Part shown: piece after piece, positions 33,712 through 44,306 of the stretch
Layout: every line of letters begins with the position of its first letter
Position numbering within the stretch: the first letter of the stretch is position 1
Assembly (NCBI GenBank): GCA_027306595.1
Contig: DAHUZI010000110.1
Span: 1 to 52,677 of the forward strand
Reading direction: 5' to 3'
Origin: Candidatus Dormiibacterota bacterium
Lineage (GTDB): Bacteria > Chloroflexota > Dormibacteria > Aeolococcales > Bog-877
Length of the DNA stretch: 52,677 nt
Notes under the pieces: generated by a model
Told to the model about the DNA's origin: nothing
The model's input: only the letters and a program-made list of their open reading frames with translations
Databases searched by the model: none
Translations under genes and position numbers: made by a program

Positions 33712-34649
33712 CGGAGCTGGCGGCGCCGGTCGCCCTCCTCTTCCCCGGCCAGGGGGTGCAGCGGGCGGGCATGGGCGAACCCCTCCACCGCCGCTATCCG
33801 GCCGCGCGCCGAGTCTTCGCCGCCGCCGAGGCGGCGTGCGGCCTGCCGCTGCGGCGCCTGTGCTTCGAGGGGCCGACCGTCGAGCTGAACCGGACCGAGA
33901 CCCTCCAGCCGGCCGTGTTCACGGTGTCCTGGGCGGCCTATGCGGTCTATGCCGAGCGGCACGACCTCGACTCGGTCCGGCTGATGGCCGGCCACAGCCT
34001 CGGCGAGATCGCCGCCATCAGCGCCGCCGGGGCGATCGGCTGGGAGGACGGCCTCCGGCTGGTCGTGGAGCGAGGCCGGCTGATGGCGGAGGCGGCCCGG
34101 GCCCGCCCGGGCGGCATGCTGGCGATCGTCGGCCTCGCCGAGGCCGCGGTCCGGCGGATCCGCCGCGAGGCCGCCGGCCACGGGGGGCTGTGGATCGCCA
34201 ACCGCAACGCCAAGGCCCAGTTCGTCCTCAGCGGGGAGCACCCGGCCCTGGCGGTCGCCCAGCGGCTGGCGCTGGCGGCGGGCGCCCGGCGGGCGCTCGT
34301 CCTCACCATCCCGCTCCCGGCCCACTCGCCGCTCATGGCGGGGGCCGCCCACGCCTTCCGCCAGCTGGTGGAGCGCCTCCCCCTGCGGGCGCCCCGGGTC
34401 CCGATCCTCACGAACCGCGCCGGGCATCCGGTCGACTCCGCCGACGGCCTCCGCCAGGAGCTGGGCCGCCACCTCCTGAGCCGGGTCGACTGGGCGCAGA
34501 CCATGGACGAGCTCCAGCGCCACGCCGTGCGGACGGTGGTCGAGCTCGGCCCCGGCCGGGTCCTCGCCAGCCTGGCCGCCAAGCACATGGCCGGGATCGA
34601 CACCTGGAACGCCGACGAGCTGTTCGTCGACGCCGCCCCCGCGGCCTGA
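33708..34649 (+). CDS. fabD: Malonyl-CoA:ACP transacylase
   Basis: Loads malonyl groups from CoA onto ACP. The 313-residue protein shows LLFPGQGVQRAGMG at the N terminus, the nucleophile Ser97 in AGHSLGEIAAISAAGAI, and His206 in PLPAHSPLM. A Gln-Gly-containing oxyanion segment (PGQGVQ) and the C-terminal ELGPGRVLASLAAKHMAG are typical. GTG at 33708 overlaps the acp stop (GTGA). It is followed after ten bases by fabG. Confidence 0.94.
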   Translation: MTELAAPVALLFPGQGVQRAGMGEPLHRRYPAARRVFAAAEAACGLPLRRLCFEGPTVELNRTETLQPAVFTVSWAAYAVYAERHDLDSVRLMAGHSLGEIAAISAAGAIGWEDGLRLVVERGRLMAEAARARPGGMLAIVGLAEAAVRRIRREAAGHGGLWIANRNAKAQFVLSGEHPALAVAQRLALAAGARRALVLTIPLPAHSPLMAGAAHAFRQLVERLPLRAPRVPILTNRAGHPVDSADGLRQELGRHLLSRVDWAQTMDELQRHAVRTVVELGPGRVLASLAAKHMAGIDTWNADELFVDAAPAA

Positions 34650-34659
34650 GGCGGGGCGG

Positions 34660-35391
34660 GTGCCGCAGCCGCTGGCGGGGCGGACCGCGTTGGTCACCGG
34701 CGGAGGGCGGGGGATCGGGCAGGCGGTGAGCCGGGCCCTCGCCGAACGCGGGGCGCGGGTGATCGTCAACTACCATGTCGACCGGGCCGCGGCCGAGGCC
34801 ACGGCGGCCGAGCTCCCCCACGCCCTGGCGGTCCAGGCCGACGTCGGCGATCCCAAGGCGGTGGCGGCGATGCTGGAGGCGGTCGGCCCGGTCACGGTCC
34901 TCGTCAACAACGCCGGGGTTCTCAGGGACCGGCTCCTCCTTCGGATGAGCGCCGAGGACTGGGACACCGTGATCCGCACCGACCTCACCAGCGCCTTCCA
35001 CGTCTGCCGCGCGGTCCTGCCGGGGATGCTGCGGGCGCGCTGGGGCCGGATCGTCACGATGAGCTCGATCGTGGGCCTGGGCGGGAACCCCGGCCAGGCC
35101 AACTACGCGGCCGCCAAGGCCGGGCTGATCGGGCTGACCCGGGCGCTCGCCAAGGAGGTCGGCTCCCGCCAGATCACCTGCAACGTCGTCGCCCCCGGGT
35201 ACGTGCCCACCGCCCTCACCGGGTCCAGCCTCACCGAGGCGATGACGGCCGAGCTCGTCCGCCGCACCCCGCTCCAGCGCCAGGGCACGCCCGAGGAGAT
35301 CGCCGCGGCGGTCGCCTTCCTCTGCAGCCCCGAGGCCGCCTTCATCACCGGCGTGGTGCTCCCCGTCGACGGCGGGCTCTCGCTGGGGTGA
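34660..35391 (+). CDS. fabG: 3-oxoacyl-ACP reductase
   Basis: NADPH-dependent short-chain dehydrogenase that reduces 3-oxoacyl-ACP. The 243-residue protein has the cofactor loop TGGGRGIGQAV (13-23), NNAGV (83-87), the catalytic Ser136, Tyr149 and Lys153 (SSIVGL...NYAAAKAG), and the C-terminal ITGVVLPVDGGLSLG. The GTG at 34660 is preceded by GAGGCGGGG and lies ten bases after fabD. It is the last gene of the fab unit; a separate TATACT promoter follows before the YggT gene. Confidence 0.94.
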   Translation: MPQPLAGRTALVTGGGRGIGQAVSRALAERGARVIVNYHVDRAAAEATAAELPHALAVQADVGDPKAVAAMLEAVGPVTVLVNNAGVLRDRLLLRMSAEDWDTVIRTDLTSAFHVCRAVLPGMLRARWGRIVTMSSIVGLGGNPGQANYAAAKAGLIGLTRALAKEVGSRQITCNVVAPGYVPTALTGSSLTEAMTAELVRRTPLQRQGTPEEIAAAVAFLCSPEAAFITGVVLPVDGGLSLG

Positions 35392-35441
35392 GCCGGCCCC
35401 GGGGCCCGAGCGCCATCGGGGAGCGATCTCGGGGCGCGGGC

Positions 35442-35447
35442 TATACT
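35442..35447 (+). promoter_or_regulatory. -10 element for the YggT gene
   Basis: TATACT, 33 bases before the ATG, in the 89-base gap after fabG. No good -35 hexamer at 17 bases. Confidence 0.45.
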
Positions 35448-35480
35448 CCGGCCGTTCAGACCTCCTCGGCAGGAGACCCG

Positions 35481-36053
35481 ATGACCGCCCTCAGCCCCGT
35501 CCTCGACGGGCTCGCGACCCTCCTCAACCTCTACGCCGTCCTGATCCTGGTCCGGATCCTCCTCGCCTACTTCCAGGTGAGCGGGTCGAACCCCCTCGTC
35601 GACCTGCTCCGGCGGGCCGTCGACCCGTTCCTGGACGTCGTGCGGCGGGTGATCCCGACCCTGGGAGGGCTGGACTTCTCCCCGGTGGTGGCGATGATCC
35701 TCTGCTACGAGGGCGCCAACCTCCTTGCCAGCATCGGCGCCGGCGCCTACCCCAACCCCGTCGCCGCCGTCACCTCGGTCGTCCTCACCGTGATCCAGGC
35801 GATCCTCGTCCTCGTCGTCCTGCTGGTCTTCGTCCGGCTGGTGATCTCCTTCCTCCACGCCGACCCCTGGCATCCCTTCGTCTTCACGACCCGGGCCCTC
35901 ACCGACGTGTTCGTCGCCCCGTTCCGCCGCCGGGTTCCGCGCCTGGCCGCCGGGGACAGCGCCGCCCTGGCGGCGTTCGTGGTCCTGGTCCTGGCGCTGG
36001 TGGCGGCGGAATGGGTCTTCCCCCTGATCCAGCAGGGCGCCAACCGGCTCTGA
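35481..36053 (+). CDS. YggT family integral membrane protein
   Basis: A 190-residue protein with two tandem YGGT modules. Each has a membrane helix pair around a short amphipathic stretch: LNLYAVLILVRILLAYF ... NPLVDLLRRAVDPFLDVVRRVIP ... FSPVVAMILCYEGANLL in the first, and ILVLVVLLVFVRLVISFL ... PFVFTTRALTDVFVAPFRRRVP ... LAAFVVLVLALVAAEWVFPLI in the second. YggT proteins often lie near cell-division genes and have proposed roles in membrane or division processes. Here the gene lies alone after the fab cluster and converges on dnaE. ATG at 35481 has AGGAG six bases upstream. Family assignment is firm, function unproven. Confidence 0.88.
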   Translation: MTALSPVLDGLATLLNLYAVLILVRILLAYFQVSGSNPLVDLLRRAVDPFLDVVRRVIPTLGGLDFSPVVAMILCYEGANLLASIGAGAYPNPVAAVTSVVLTVIQAILVLVVLLVFVRLVISFLHADPWHPFVFTTRALTDVFVAPFRRRVPRLAAGDSAALAAFVVLVLALVAAEWVFPLIQQGANRL

Positions 36054-36079
36054 GGTCCGTCTGGCCCCCGCCGCCGGGC

Positions 36080-36092
36080 CGGGTCCGACCCG
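36080..36092. terminator. Small hairpin between the YggT and dnaE stops
   Basis: CGGGT-CCG-ACCCG forms a 5-bp stem in the 43-base gap between convergent genes. Weak candidate terminator. Confidence 0.25.
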
Positions 36093-36096
36093 CTCC

Positions 36097-39000
36097 TCAG
36101 GCGCGGTGGGCGCCCGGGCGCTGGGGTGCCTTGGGCCTGACCCGCTGGACCCGGTAGCTGGCCGGGCCGCAGCAGGCGGTGATCGCCCGTTCCAGCTCGG
36201 CGGAGACGGCGACCCCGTGGCGCTCGCCCAGCTCGACCTCGTGCTCGCCGTCGCCGTCCCGAAGGTGGAGGACCACCGGGGTGGGACCGGGATGGGCGGC
36301 GATCGCCGCGGCCAGCTCGCCGAGCCGCTCCCGGGAGCCGTCGGCCGCGGTCACGTGGACGGTCGCGGCGGCTCGCCAGCGGTCGAGGGCGGGGTCGTCC
36401 AACGCCCAGATGGCGTCGGCGACCACCCGGGGCAGCTCGGCCACGGGATCGGCCGCCTCGACCTCCTCGCTCGACTCCGCCCCGCCCCCGCCGGCCGGTG
36501 GGGGGGCCGCGCCCGGACCGCCGGCCGGTGCCCTGGGCCCCGTCTCGGCCCGGCCGCTCACCACCACGTGGGCATCGGCCACGAGGAGGGGGGCGGCGGC
36601 CTCGAAGAGCTTGGGGAAGACCACGACCTCGCAGACCCCGGTGAGGTCCTCCAGCTGGCAGAAGGCCATGGCGTCGCCCCGCCGGCTGGTGACGGTCCGG
36701 TACTCGCGCAGGGCGCCCGCCACCTGGACCAGGTGGCCGCTAAGGTGGCTGAGCTCGGACACCTCGGTGTCGGCCAGCCGGCGGAGCCGGTCCCGCAGCG
36801 GGCGCAGGGGGTGGTCGCTGAGGTAGAGGCCGAGCAGCTCCCGCTCGTCGGCCAGCCGCTCCCGGGGCGACATCGGCTCGAGGTCGGGGAGCTCGGGCAG
36901 GAGCTCCAGGGTCGGGTCCACGGGCGAGGTGGGGTCCGGATCGCTCCCCACGGGGGACGCAGGATCGCCGAGGAGGACGCCGAAGAGCGAGGTCTGGCCG
37001 GAGCGGCGCTCGGCCTGGATGCGGTCGGCGCGCTGGACGGCGAGGTCGGTCTGGGCGAGGAGCTGGGCCCGCTCCCCGAGCCCGTCGCAGGCCCCGCTGC
37101 GGATGAGCGCCTCCAGGACCCGGCGGTTCAGCTCCCGGCCGCCGTTGCGCAGGCAGAGGTCGAGCAGCGAGCGGTACGGGCCGTGGGCCTCGCGCTCGGC
37201 GGCGAGGGTGCGCGCGGCCTGCTCGCCGACGTTCTTGATGTGCTGGAGCCCGAAGAGGACGGTCCCGCCCGGGGCCGAGCCGGCGGGGCCGGCGGCGACC
37301 GCGAAGCCCGCCGACGAGCGGTTCACGTCGGGGGGGAGGACCTCGATGCCGTGGTCGCGGGCGTCGAGGATCGCCCGCTTGAGCCGCTCGGACTGGCCCG
37401 CCTTGCTGTTGAGGAGTGCGGCCGTGTAGGCGAGGGGGAAGTTGGCCTTGAGATAGGCGGTCTGGTAGGTGATCAGCCCGTAGGCGACCGAGTGGGCCTT
37501 GTTGAACCCGTAGCCGGCGAAGTAGTCGATGGTGTCGAAGAGGGTCGCGGCGGTGGCGGCGTCGATCCCGTTGGCCGCCGCCCCGGACAGGAAGCGCTCG
37601 CGCTGGGCCGCCATCTTCGCCTTGTCCTTCTTGCCCATGGCGGCGCGGAGGACGTCGGCCTGCCCGAGGGTGAAGCCGGCGATGGCGGAGGCGATCTGGA
37701 GCACCTGGTCCTGGTAGAGGATCACCCCGAGCGTCTCCCGCAGGATCGGCTCCAGCACGGGGTGGGGATAGCTGATCGGCTCCTCCCCCCGGAGCCGGCG
37801 GATGAAGAGGTCGACAACCTTGCCCTCGATCGGGCCGGGGCGGTTGAGCGCGCCGGCGGCGGCCACGTCGAGCAGCGAGCGCGGCCGCATCTCGACGAGG
37901 ATGCGCTTGGCCCCCTCCGCCTCCATCTGGAAGACCCCGAAGGTGTCGCCCCGGCCGAGGAGCTCGTAGGTGGCGACGTCGTCGAGCGGGAGGTGCTCGA
38001 GGTCGGGTCGGTGTCCGGTGGCCCGGGCGACGTTGTCGCACGCCTCCTCCATCACCGTGAGGTTCTCCAGGCCCAGGAAGTCCATCTTCAGCAGGCCGAC
38101 CCGCTGGACCCCGACCATGTCGTACTGGGTCACGATGGTGTCGCGGGCCCCGGTCGCGCGCTGGAGCGGGACGTACTCCTCCAGCGGGCCGGGGCCGATC
38201 ACGACCCCGGCGGCGTGGGTGCCGGCGTTGCGGGAGATCCCCTCCAGCCGGCGGGCGTTGTCGACGACCTTGCGCGCCCAGTCCTCGGCGCTGTACAGCT
38301 GGCCCAGCTCGCGCGACTCCGCGAGCGCGGCGTCCAGGGTCACCCCCGGCCGCGCCGGCACGAGCTTGGCCAGCCGGTCCACCTGCTGGAGCGGGACGTC
38401 GAGGACCCGGCCCACGTCCCGCAGCGCCGCGCGCGCCGCCATGGTGCCGAAGGTGACGATCTGCGCCACCCGGTCCTGGCCGTAGCGCTGGGCCACGTAC
38501 TCGAACACCCGGGCGCGCCCGACCACGTCGAAGTCGATGTCGATGTCCGGCATCGAGATCCGCTCGGCGTTGAGGAAGCGCTCGAAGAGAAGGCCGTAGC
38601 GCAGGGGGTCGAGGCCGGTGATCCCGAGCGCGTACGCCACCAGGCTCCCCGCCGCGGAGCCCCGTCCCGGGCCCACCACCACCCCCTGCGCGCGGGCGGC
38701 GCGGATGAGGTCCCAGACGATGAGGAAGTAGGTGGCGAACCCCGTCTGGCGGATGACGGCCAGCTCGGAGCGGAGCCGGGCGTCGTGGGCGGGGCTGGGC
38801 GGCTCGGGCAGGCAGCGCTCGCTGAGCCCCGCTCCGGCGAGGTCGGCGAGGAGGTCGTCGGGGGTGATCCCGGGCGGGGTCGCGTAGGCGGGCAGGAGCC
38901 GCTGGTCGAGCGCCGGCTCGAAGCGGCAGCGCTCGGCGATCGCCACCGTGTTCGCGACCGCCTCGGGGCAGTCGGCGAAGCGGCTCGCCATCTCCTCGGG

Positions 39001-39747
39001 GCTGGCGAGGTAGAAGGCGGGTCCGGCGAAGCGGAAGCGGCGCTCGTCCTGGAGCCGGCTGCCGGTCTGCAGGCAGAGGAGGATGTCATGCGGCTCGGCG
39101 TCAGCCGGGTCGAGGTAGTGGAGGTCGTGGGTCGCCACCAGCGGCAGTCCGGTCCGGCGGGCGAGCTCGAGGATCCCGCCCCGGACCCGGCGCTCGTCGT
39201 CGATGCCGTGGTCCTGGAGCTCGAGGAAGTAGTTGTCGCCGCCGAGGATCTCGGCGTAGGTCCGGGCCAGCCGCTCGGCGCCGGCCTCGTCGCCCGCCAG
39301 CAGCCGCTGCGGCACCTCCCCGCCCAAGCAGCCGGAGAGGGCGATCAGCCCCTGCGCATGCTGGCCGAGGAGCTCGTGGTCGATGCGCGGCTTGTAGTAG
39401 TAGCCCTCGAGGTGGGCGCGGCTCACCAGGCGGACCAGGTTGTGGTAGCCGACGTCGTCGCGGGCCAGTAGGACCAGGTGGCTCGGGTCGCGGTCGGCCC
39501 GGCCCTCCCGCTGGTGGCGGGACCGGGCCGCGACGTACACCTCGCAGCCGATGATCGGGCGGATGCCGGCCGCGGTCGCGGCGTCGTAGAGCTCGATCGC
39601 GCCGGAGAGCGTGCCGTGGTCGGTGATCGCCACCGCCGGCATCCCCTGTGCCTTCACCCGAGCGACCAGCTCGCGGATGCGGGTCGCCCCGTCGAGCAGC
39701 GAGTACTCGGTGTGGGTGTGGAGGTGGACGAACGAGGGGGTCGCCAT
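36097..39747 (-). CDS. dnaE: DNA polymerase III alpha subunit with intact PHP metal site
   Basis: Replicative family C polymerase of 1216 residues. The PHP domain keeps all nine predicted metal ligands: His10, His12, Asp19 (VHLHTHTEYSLLDG), His44 (TDHG), Glu69 (GCEVYVA), His90 (SHLVLL), Cys140 (SGCLGGE), Asp208 and His210 (THDLHYL). The palm has PGRGSAAGSLVAYALG and the catalytic Asp motif MPDIDIDFD. Then come GYGFNKAHSVAYG, tandem HhH, a clamp-binding QTSLF (within RSGQTSLFGVLLG), and an OB domain (GHLVQVAGALREYRTVTSRRGDAMAF). ATG at 39747 is preferred over a far longer upstream frame because it starts at MATPSFVHLH; -10-like GATACT lies 13 bases before it. A Pro/Gly-rich insert lies near the C terminus. 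Confidence 0.96.
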   Translation of the reverse strand: MATPSFVHLHTHTEYSLLDGATRIRELVARVKAQGMPAVAITDHGTLSGAIELYDAATAAGIRPIIGCEVYVAARSRHQREGRADRDPSHLVLLARDDVGYHNLVRLVSRAHLEGYYYKPRIDHELLGQHAQGLIALSGCLGGEVPQRLLAGDEAGAERLARTYAEILGGDNYFLELQDHGIDDERRVRGGILELARRTGLPLVATHDLHYLDPADAEPHDILLCLQTGSRLQDERRFRFAGPAFYLASPEEMASRFADCPEAVANTVAIAERCRFEPALDQRLLPAYATPPGITPDDLLADLAGAGLSERCLPEPPSPAHDARLRSELAVIRQTGFATYFLIVWDLIRAARAQGVVVGPGRGSAAGSLVAYALGITGLDPLRYGLLFERFLNAERISMPDIDIDFDVVGRARVFEYVAQRYGQDRVAQIVTFGTMAARAALRDVGRVLDVPLQQVDRLAKLVPARPGVTLDAALAESRELGQLYSAEDWARKVVDNARRLEGISRNAGTHAAGVVIGPGPLEEYVPLQRATGARDTIVTQYDMVGVQRVGLLKMDFLGLENLTVMEEACDNVARATGHRPDLEHLPLDDVATYELLGRGDTFGVFQMEAEGAKRILVEMRPRSLLDVAAAGALNRPGPIEGKVVDLFIRRLRGEEPISYPHPVLEPILRETLGVILYQDQVLQIASAIAGFTLGQADVLRAAMGKKDKAKMAAQRERFLSGAAANGIDAATAATLFDTIDYFAGYGFNKAHSVAYGLITYQTAYLKANFPLAYTAALLNSKAGQSERLKRAILDARDHGIEVLPPDVNRSSAGFAVAAGPAGSAPGGTVLFGLQHIKNVGEQAARTLAAEREAHGPYRSLLDLCLRNGGRELNRRVLEALIRSGACDGLGERAQLLAQTDLAVQRADRIQAERRSGQTSLFGVLLGDPASPVGSDPDPTSPVDPTLELLPELPDLEPMSPRERLADERELLGLYLSDHPLRPLRDRLRRLADTEVSELSHLSGHLVQVAGALREYRTVTSRRGDAMAFCQLEDLTGVCEVVVFPKLFEAAAPLLVADAHVVVSGRAETGPRAPAGGPGAAPPPAGGGGAESSEEVEAADPVAELPRVVADAIWALDDPALDRWRAAATVHVTAADGSRERLGELAAAIAAHPGPTPVVLHLRDGDGEHEVELGERHGVAVSAELERAITACCGPASYRVQRVRPKAPQRPGAHRA

Positions 39748-39760
39748 GGGGAACCGAGCC

Positions 39761-39766
39761 AGTATC
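39761..39766 (-). promoter_or_regulatory. -10 element for dnaE
   Basis: GATACT on the minus strand, 13 bases before the dnaE ATG. It predicts a leader of only about six bases. It sits in the 50-base gap after the RumA-type methylase gene. Confidence 0.4.
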
Positions 39767-39797
39767 GACGGTCGGTCGGCCCGGCCGCCTGGCCGTC

Positions 39798-41056
39798 TCA
39801 GCGCCGGCTGAGGCGCGCCACCGTCTCCACGTGGTAGGTCTGGGGGAAGCAGTCGACGATCCGCAGGCGGTCGAGGCGATAGGGGCCGAGGGTGCACAGG
39901 ATGTGGAGGTCGCGGGCGAGCGCGGCGGGCTCGCAGCTGACATACACGAGGACGGGGGGACCGCCGAGGCCGAGCTGGCCGAGGACCGGCGCGGTCAGCC
40001 CAGCCCGGGGCGGGTCGACCACCACCGCATCGGCGGGCCCGGCCGCGGCCAGCTCCACCTCGACCGGGCCGCGGCGGACGGCGAGCCGGTCCTGGACCCC
40101 GTTGAGCTCGGCGTGCAGGCGGCAGAGGGCGGCCGCCTGCGGGTTGAGCTCGATCGCCGTGACCCGGCGCGCCCGCTCGGCGAGCCGGCAGCTCAGGACC
40201 CCGATCCCGGCGTAGGCGTCCACCACGTGGCCGGCGCCGGCGGGCCCCAGCCACGCGGCCACCGTCTCGTACAGCGCCTCGACCATGCCCTGGTTCACCT
40301 GGATGAAGCTCGCGGGCGTCACCCGGAAGGCCATCTGCCGGTAGCGAAGGCCAGTGGTCGCGTCGCTGAGGCGGGGATCGAGCTCGGGTCCGGCCCTCGC
40401 GATGAGGGTGGCCGCGCCCGCCCGGTCCGGTCGGGGCTCGACGAGCAGCTCCGCCCCCGCCTCCCCCACCGTGAGGTGCAGGGTCGCGTCCCCCGCGGGC
40501 TGCCGCCCGGGGTCGAGGGCGGCCGCCAGCTGCGGGAGCGCGCGATTGATGGCCGGGTGGTGGAGGGGGCAGGCCTCGATCGGCAGCCGCCGATAGCCGT
40601 GCCGCTCGGTGAAGCCGAGGCGGACCGCGCCCGGGGTCGCGATCCGATGGAACTCCCCCCGCCAGCGATACCCGAGCGGCTCGACCGCCGCCACCTGGTC
40701 GACGGTCTCCGGCTCCGCCGGGCAGCCGGCGCGCCGGAGCGCATCGAGCACGACCGCTACCTTGAGGGCGAGCTGGCGGGGGGCGGCGACGTGCTGCCAG
40801 TGGCAGCCGCCGCAGCGGCCGAACAGTGGGCACGGTGGCTCGACCCGGTCGTCGGAGGGCCGCAGGATCTCCTCGGTGTCGGCGAAGACGTGGCGCCGCC
40901 GCACGGTCCGCACGACTGCCGCGACCCGCTCACCGGGGATGGCGCCGAAGACGAACACCACGAGCTGGTCGTGCCGGGCGACGCACCATCCGCGGTGGCC
41001 GGCGCTCTCGATCTCGAGCTCCAGCCGATCGCCCGGCCGCGGCGGGGCCGGGGCGC

Positions 41057-41060
<4 letters not shown>
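39798..41060 (-). CDS. RumA/TrmA-family uracil-5 RNA methyltransferase, probable CTG start
   Basis: SAM-dependent enzyme that makes 5-methyluridine, most likely in 23S rRNA (RlmD/RlmCD type). With the CTG at 41060 it has 420 residues: an N-terminal TRAM domain (GDRLELEIESAGHRGWCVARH...), 4Fe-4S ligands CPLFGRCGGC and EACPLHHP, the SAM motif VDAYAGIGVLSC, VDPPRAGL, and the catalytic Cys in YVSCEPAALARDL. The first conventional start in the frame, GTG at 40961, would cut off half of the TRAM domain. The CTG shares CTGA with the gatB stop, so I favour it. In Bacillus a homologue (yefA) also lies downstream of gatCAB. The exact target position is not decidable from sequence. Confidence 0.85.
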
Positions 41061-42549
<1,489 letters not shown>

Positions 42550-42553
<4 letters not shown>

Positions 42554-44025
42554 GGGGCCGCCCTGCGGGCGAGGTCGGGCGGCTCGGCGACCCCCAGCGC
42601 CCGCTCGACCCCCCGCGCCACCCGAAGGCAGTGGGCGTCGGCGAAGGCGGGGGCGGCCACCTGCAGCCCGACCGGCAGCCCGTCGGCCAGCCCCGCCGGG
42701 ACGGACGCCGCCGGCACCCCGGCGAGCGAGAAGGGGACGGTGAGGACGTCGCTCTGGTACATCGCCAACGGGTCGCTCAGCCGCTCGCCCAGGCGGAAGG
42801 CGACCGTCGGCGAGGTGGGCGCGATGATCGCGTCGACGCCGGCGAAGGCCCGGTGGAAGTCCTGCGCCACCAGGGTCCGCACCTGCTGCGCCCGCCGGTA
42901 GTAGGCGTCGTAATAGCCGCGGCTGAGGGCGTAGGTCCCGAGCATGATCCGCCGCCGGACCTCGGGGCCGAAGCCCAGGTGGCGGGCGCCCTCCAGCTGC
43001 TCGCGCAGGGTGACCGCCCCCGGGCGCCCGGGCCCGAAGCGCAGCCCGTCCATCCGCGCCAGGTTGCTGGAGGCCTCCGCCGGGGCGATGACGTAGTAGG
43101 CGGCGAGGGCGTAGCGGGTGCTGGGGAGCGACACCGGCTCCAGCTGGGCTCCGGCGGCCACCAGCCGCTGGCAGGCGGCCTCGAACACCCGCTGCACGCC
43201 CGGCTCGAGCCCGCTCGCGACGTACTCGGCCGGGACCCCGAGCCGCAGGCCCTCGAGCCCGAGCTCCAGGGTCGGCATCGGGTCCTCCACCGGCCGCGGG
43301 CTGCAGGTGGCGTCCCGGGGGTCGGGCCCGGCGATCGTCCGGTAGATCCGGGCGGCGTCCCCGCCCGTACGGGTGAAGGGGCCAACCTGGTCGAGGGAGC
43401 TGGCGAACGCGATCAGCCCGTAGCGGCTCACCCGGCCGTAGGTCGGCTTGAAGCCGACGACGCCGCACAGGGCGGCGGGCTGGCGGATGGAGCCGCCGGT
43501 ATCGGTCCCGAGCGCGGCCGGCGCCAGGCCGGCCGCGACGGCCGCCGCCGAGCCGCCGCTGCTGCCGCCGGGGACCCGGTCGGGCGCATGGGGGTTGCGC
43601 GTGAGCTGGTAGGCGGAGTTCTCGGTCGAGCTCCCCATCGCGAACTCGTCGCAGTTGCACTTGCCCAGGCTCACCGCGCCCGCCTCGGCGAGGCGGCGGA
43701 CCGCGGTCGCCGTGTAGGGGGGCACGAAGCCGGCGAGGATCCGGCTGGCGGCGGTGGTCTCCACCCCCTCGGTGCAGAGGACGTCCTTGATTGCGACCGG
43801 GATGCCGCAGAGGTCGGGGGCGCCCTCGCCCTCGACGGCCAGCCGCCGGTCCGCCTCGGCCGCCTGGCGCCGGGCCAGGTCGACGGTCACCCGCAGGAAG
43901 GCGCCGAGGGCGCCGTCGAGCTGGGCGATGCGCCCGAGCGCCTCCTCCACCAGGGCCGTGCTCGTAACCTGGCCGGTTCGCAGGGCGGCCGCCTGCTCGG
44001 CCAGCGGTCGCAGGAGCCAGCTCAC
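42550..44025 (-). CDS. gatA: Glu-tRNA(Gln)/Asp-tRNA(Asn) amidotransferase subunit A
   Basis: Amidase-signature subunit that releases ammonia from glutamine. The 491-residue protein shows the Ser-cisSer-Lys triad: Lys80 in IPVAIKDVLCTEG, Ser155 in PGGSSGGSAAAVA and Ser179 in GTDTGGSIRQPAA. GVVGFKPTYGRVSRYGLIAFASSLDQVGP, split over residues of the signature core, is also typical. GTG at 44025 overlaps the gatC stop (GTGA). Expression with gatC and gatB is presumably coupled. Confidence 0.96.
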
Positions 44026-44306
44026 TGGATGGCCGCCACCCGCAGGAAGCCGGCCTCGTGGCTGGGGGCGCCGGCGAGGGCGCGGTCGACCGAAAGGCAG
44101 GGCTCGACCGCGTCCGGGCGGGTCGGGGTGCCCGGGTCCCCGACCTGGAGGGTGGGGTCGATGCCGTTGGTGTCGGCGCCCTGGAGCTCGTCGACCGCGT
44201 GCAGGATCACGGTCAGCTGCTCGGCCGCGGTCGCGACCTCGTCCGCCTCGAGGCCGAGCCGGGCGAGGGTCGAGACGTGGCGGACGGCCTCGGGGTCGAT
44301 CGGCAC
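44022..44306 (-). CDS. gatC: Glu-tRNA(Gln)/Asp-tRNA(Asn) amidotransferase subunit C
   Basis: Small subunit that wraps around and stabilises GatA. The 94-residue protein begins VPIDPEAVRHVSTLARLGL, the conserved first helix, and carries LQGADTNGIDPTLQV in the middle and the tail EAGFLRVAAIQ. Conserved N-terminal residues fix the start at or near GTG 44306, which places the first 94 bases inside the 3' end of ligA in another frame. A GAGAAT hexamer six bases before the GTG may be its own promoter. Confidence 0.9.
   Translation of the reverse strand: MPIDPEAVRHVSTLARLGLEADEVATAAEQLTVILHAVDELQGADTNGIDPTLQVGDPGTPTRPDAVEPCLSVDRALAGAPSHEAGFLRVAAIQ

Noticed and set aside
35395..35406. Palindrome GGCCCCGGGGCC after fabG as terminator
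   Set aside because: It has no loop, so it cannot form a normal hairpin, and no T-run follows.
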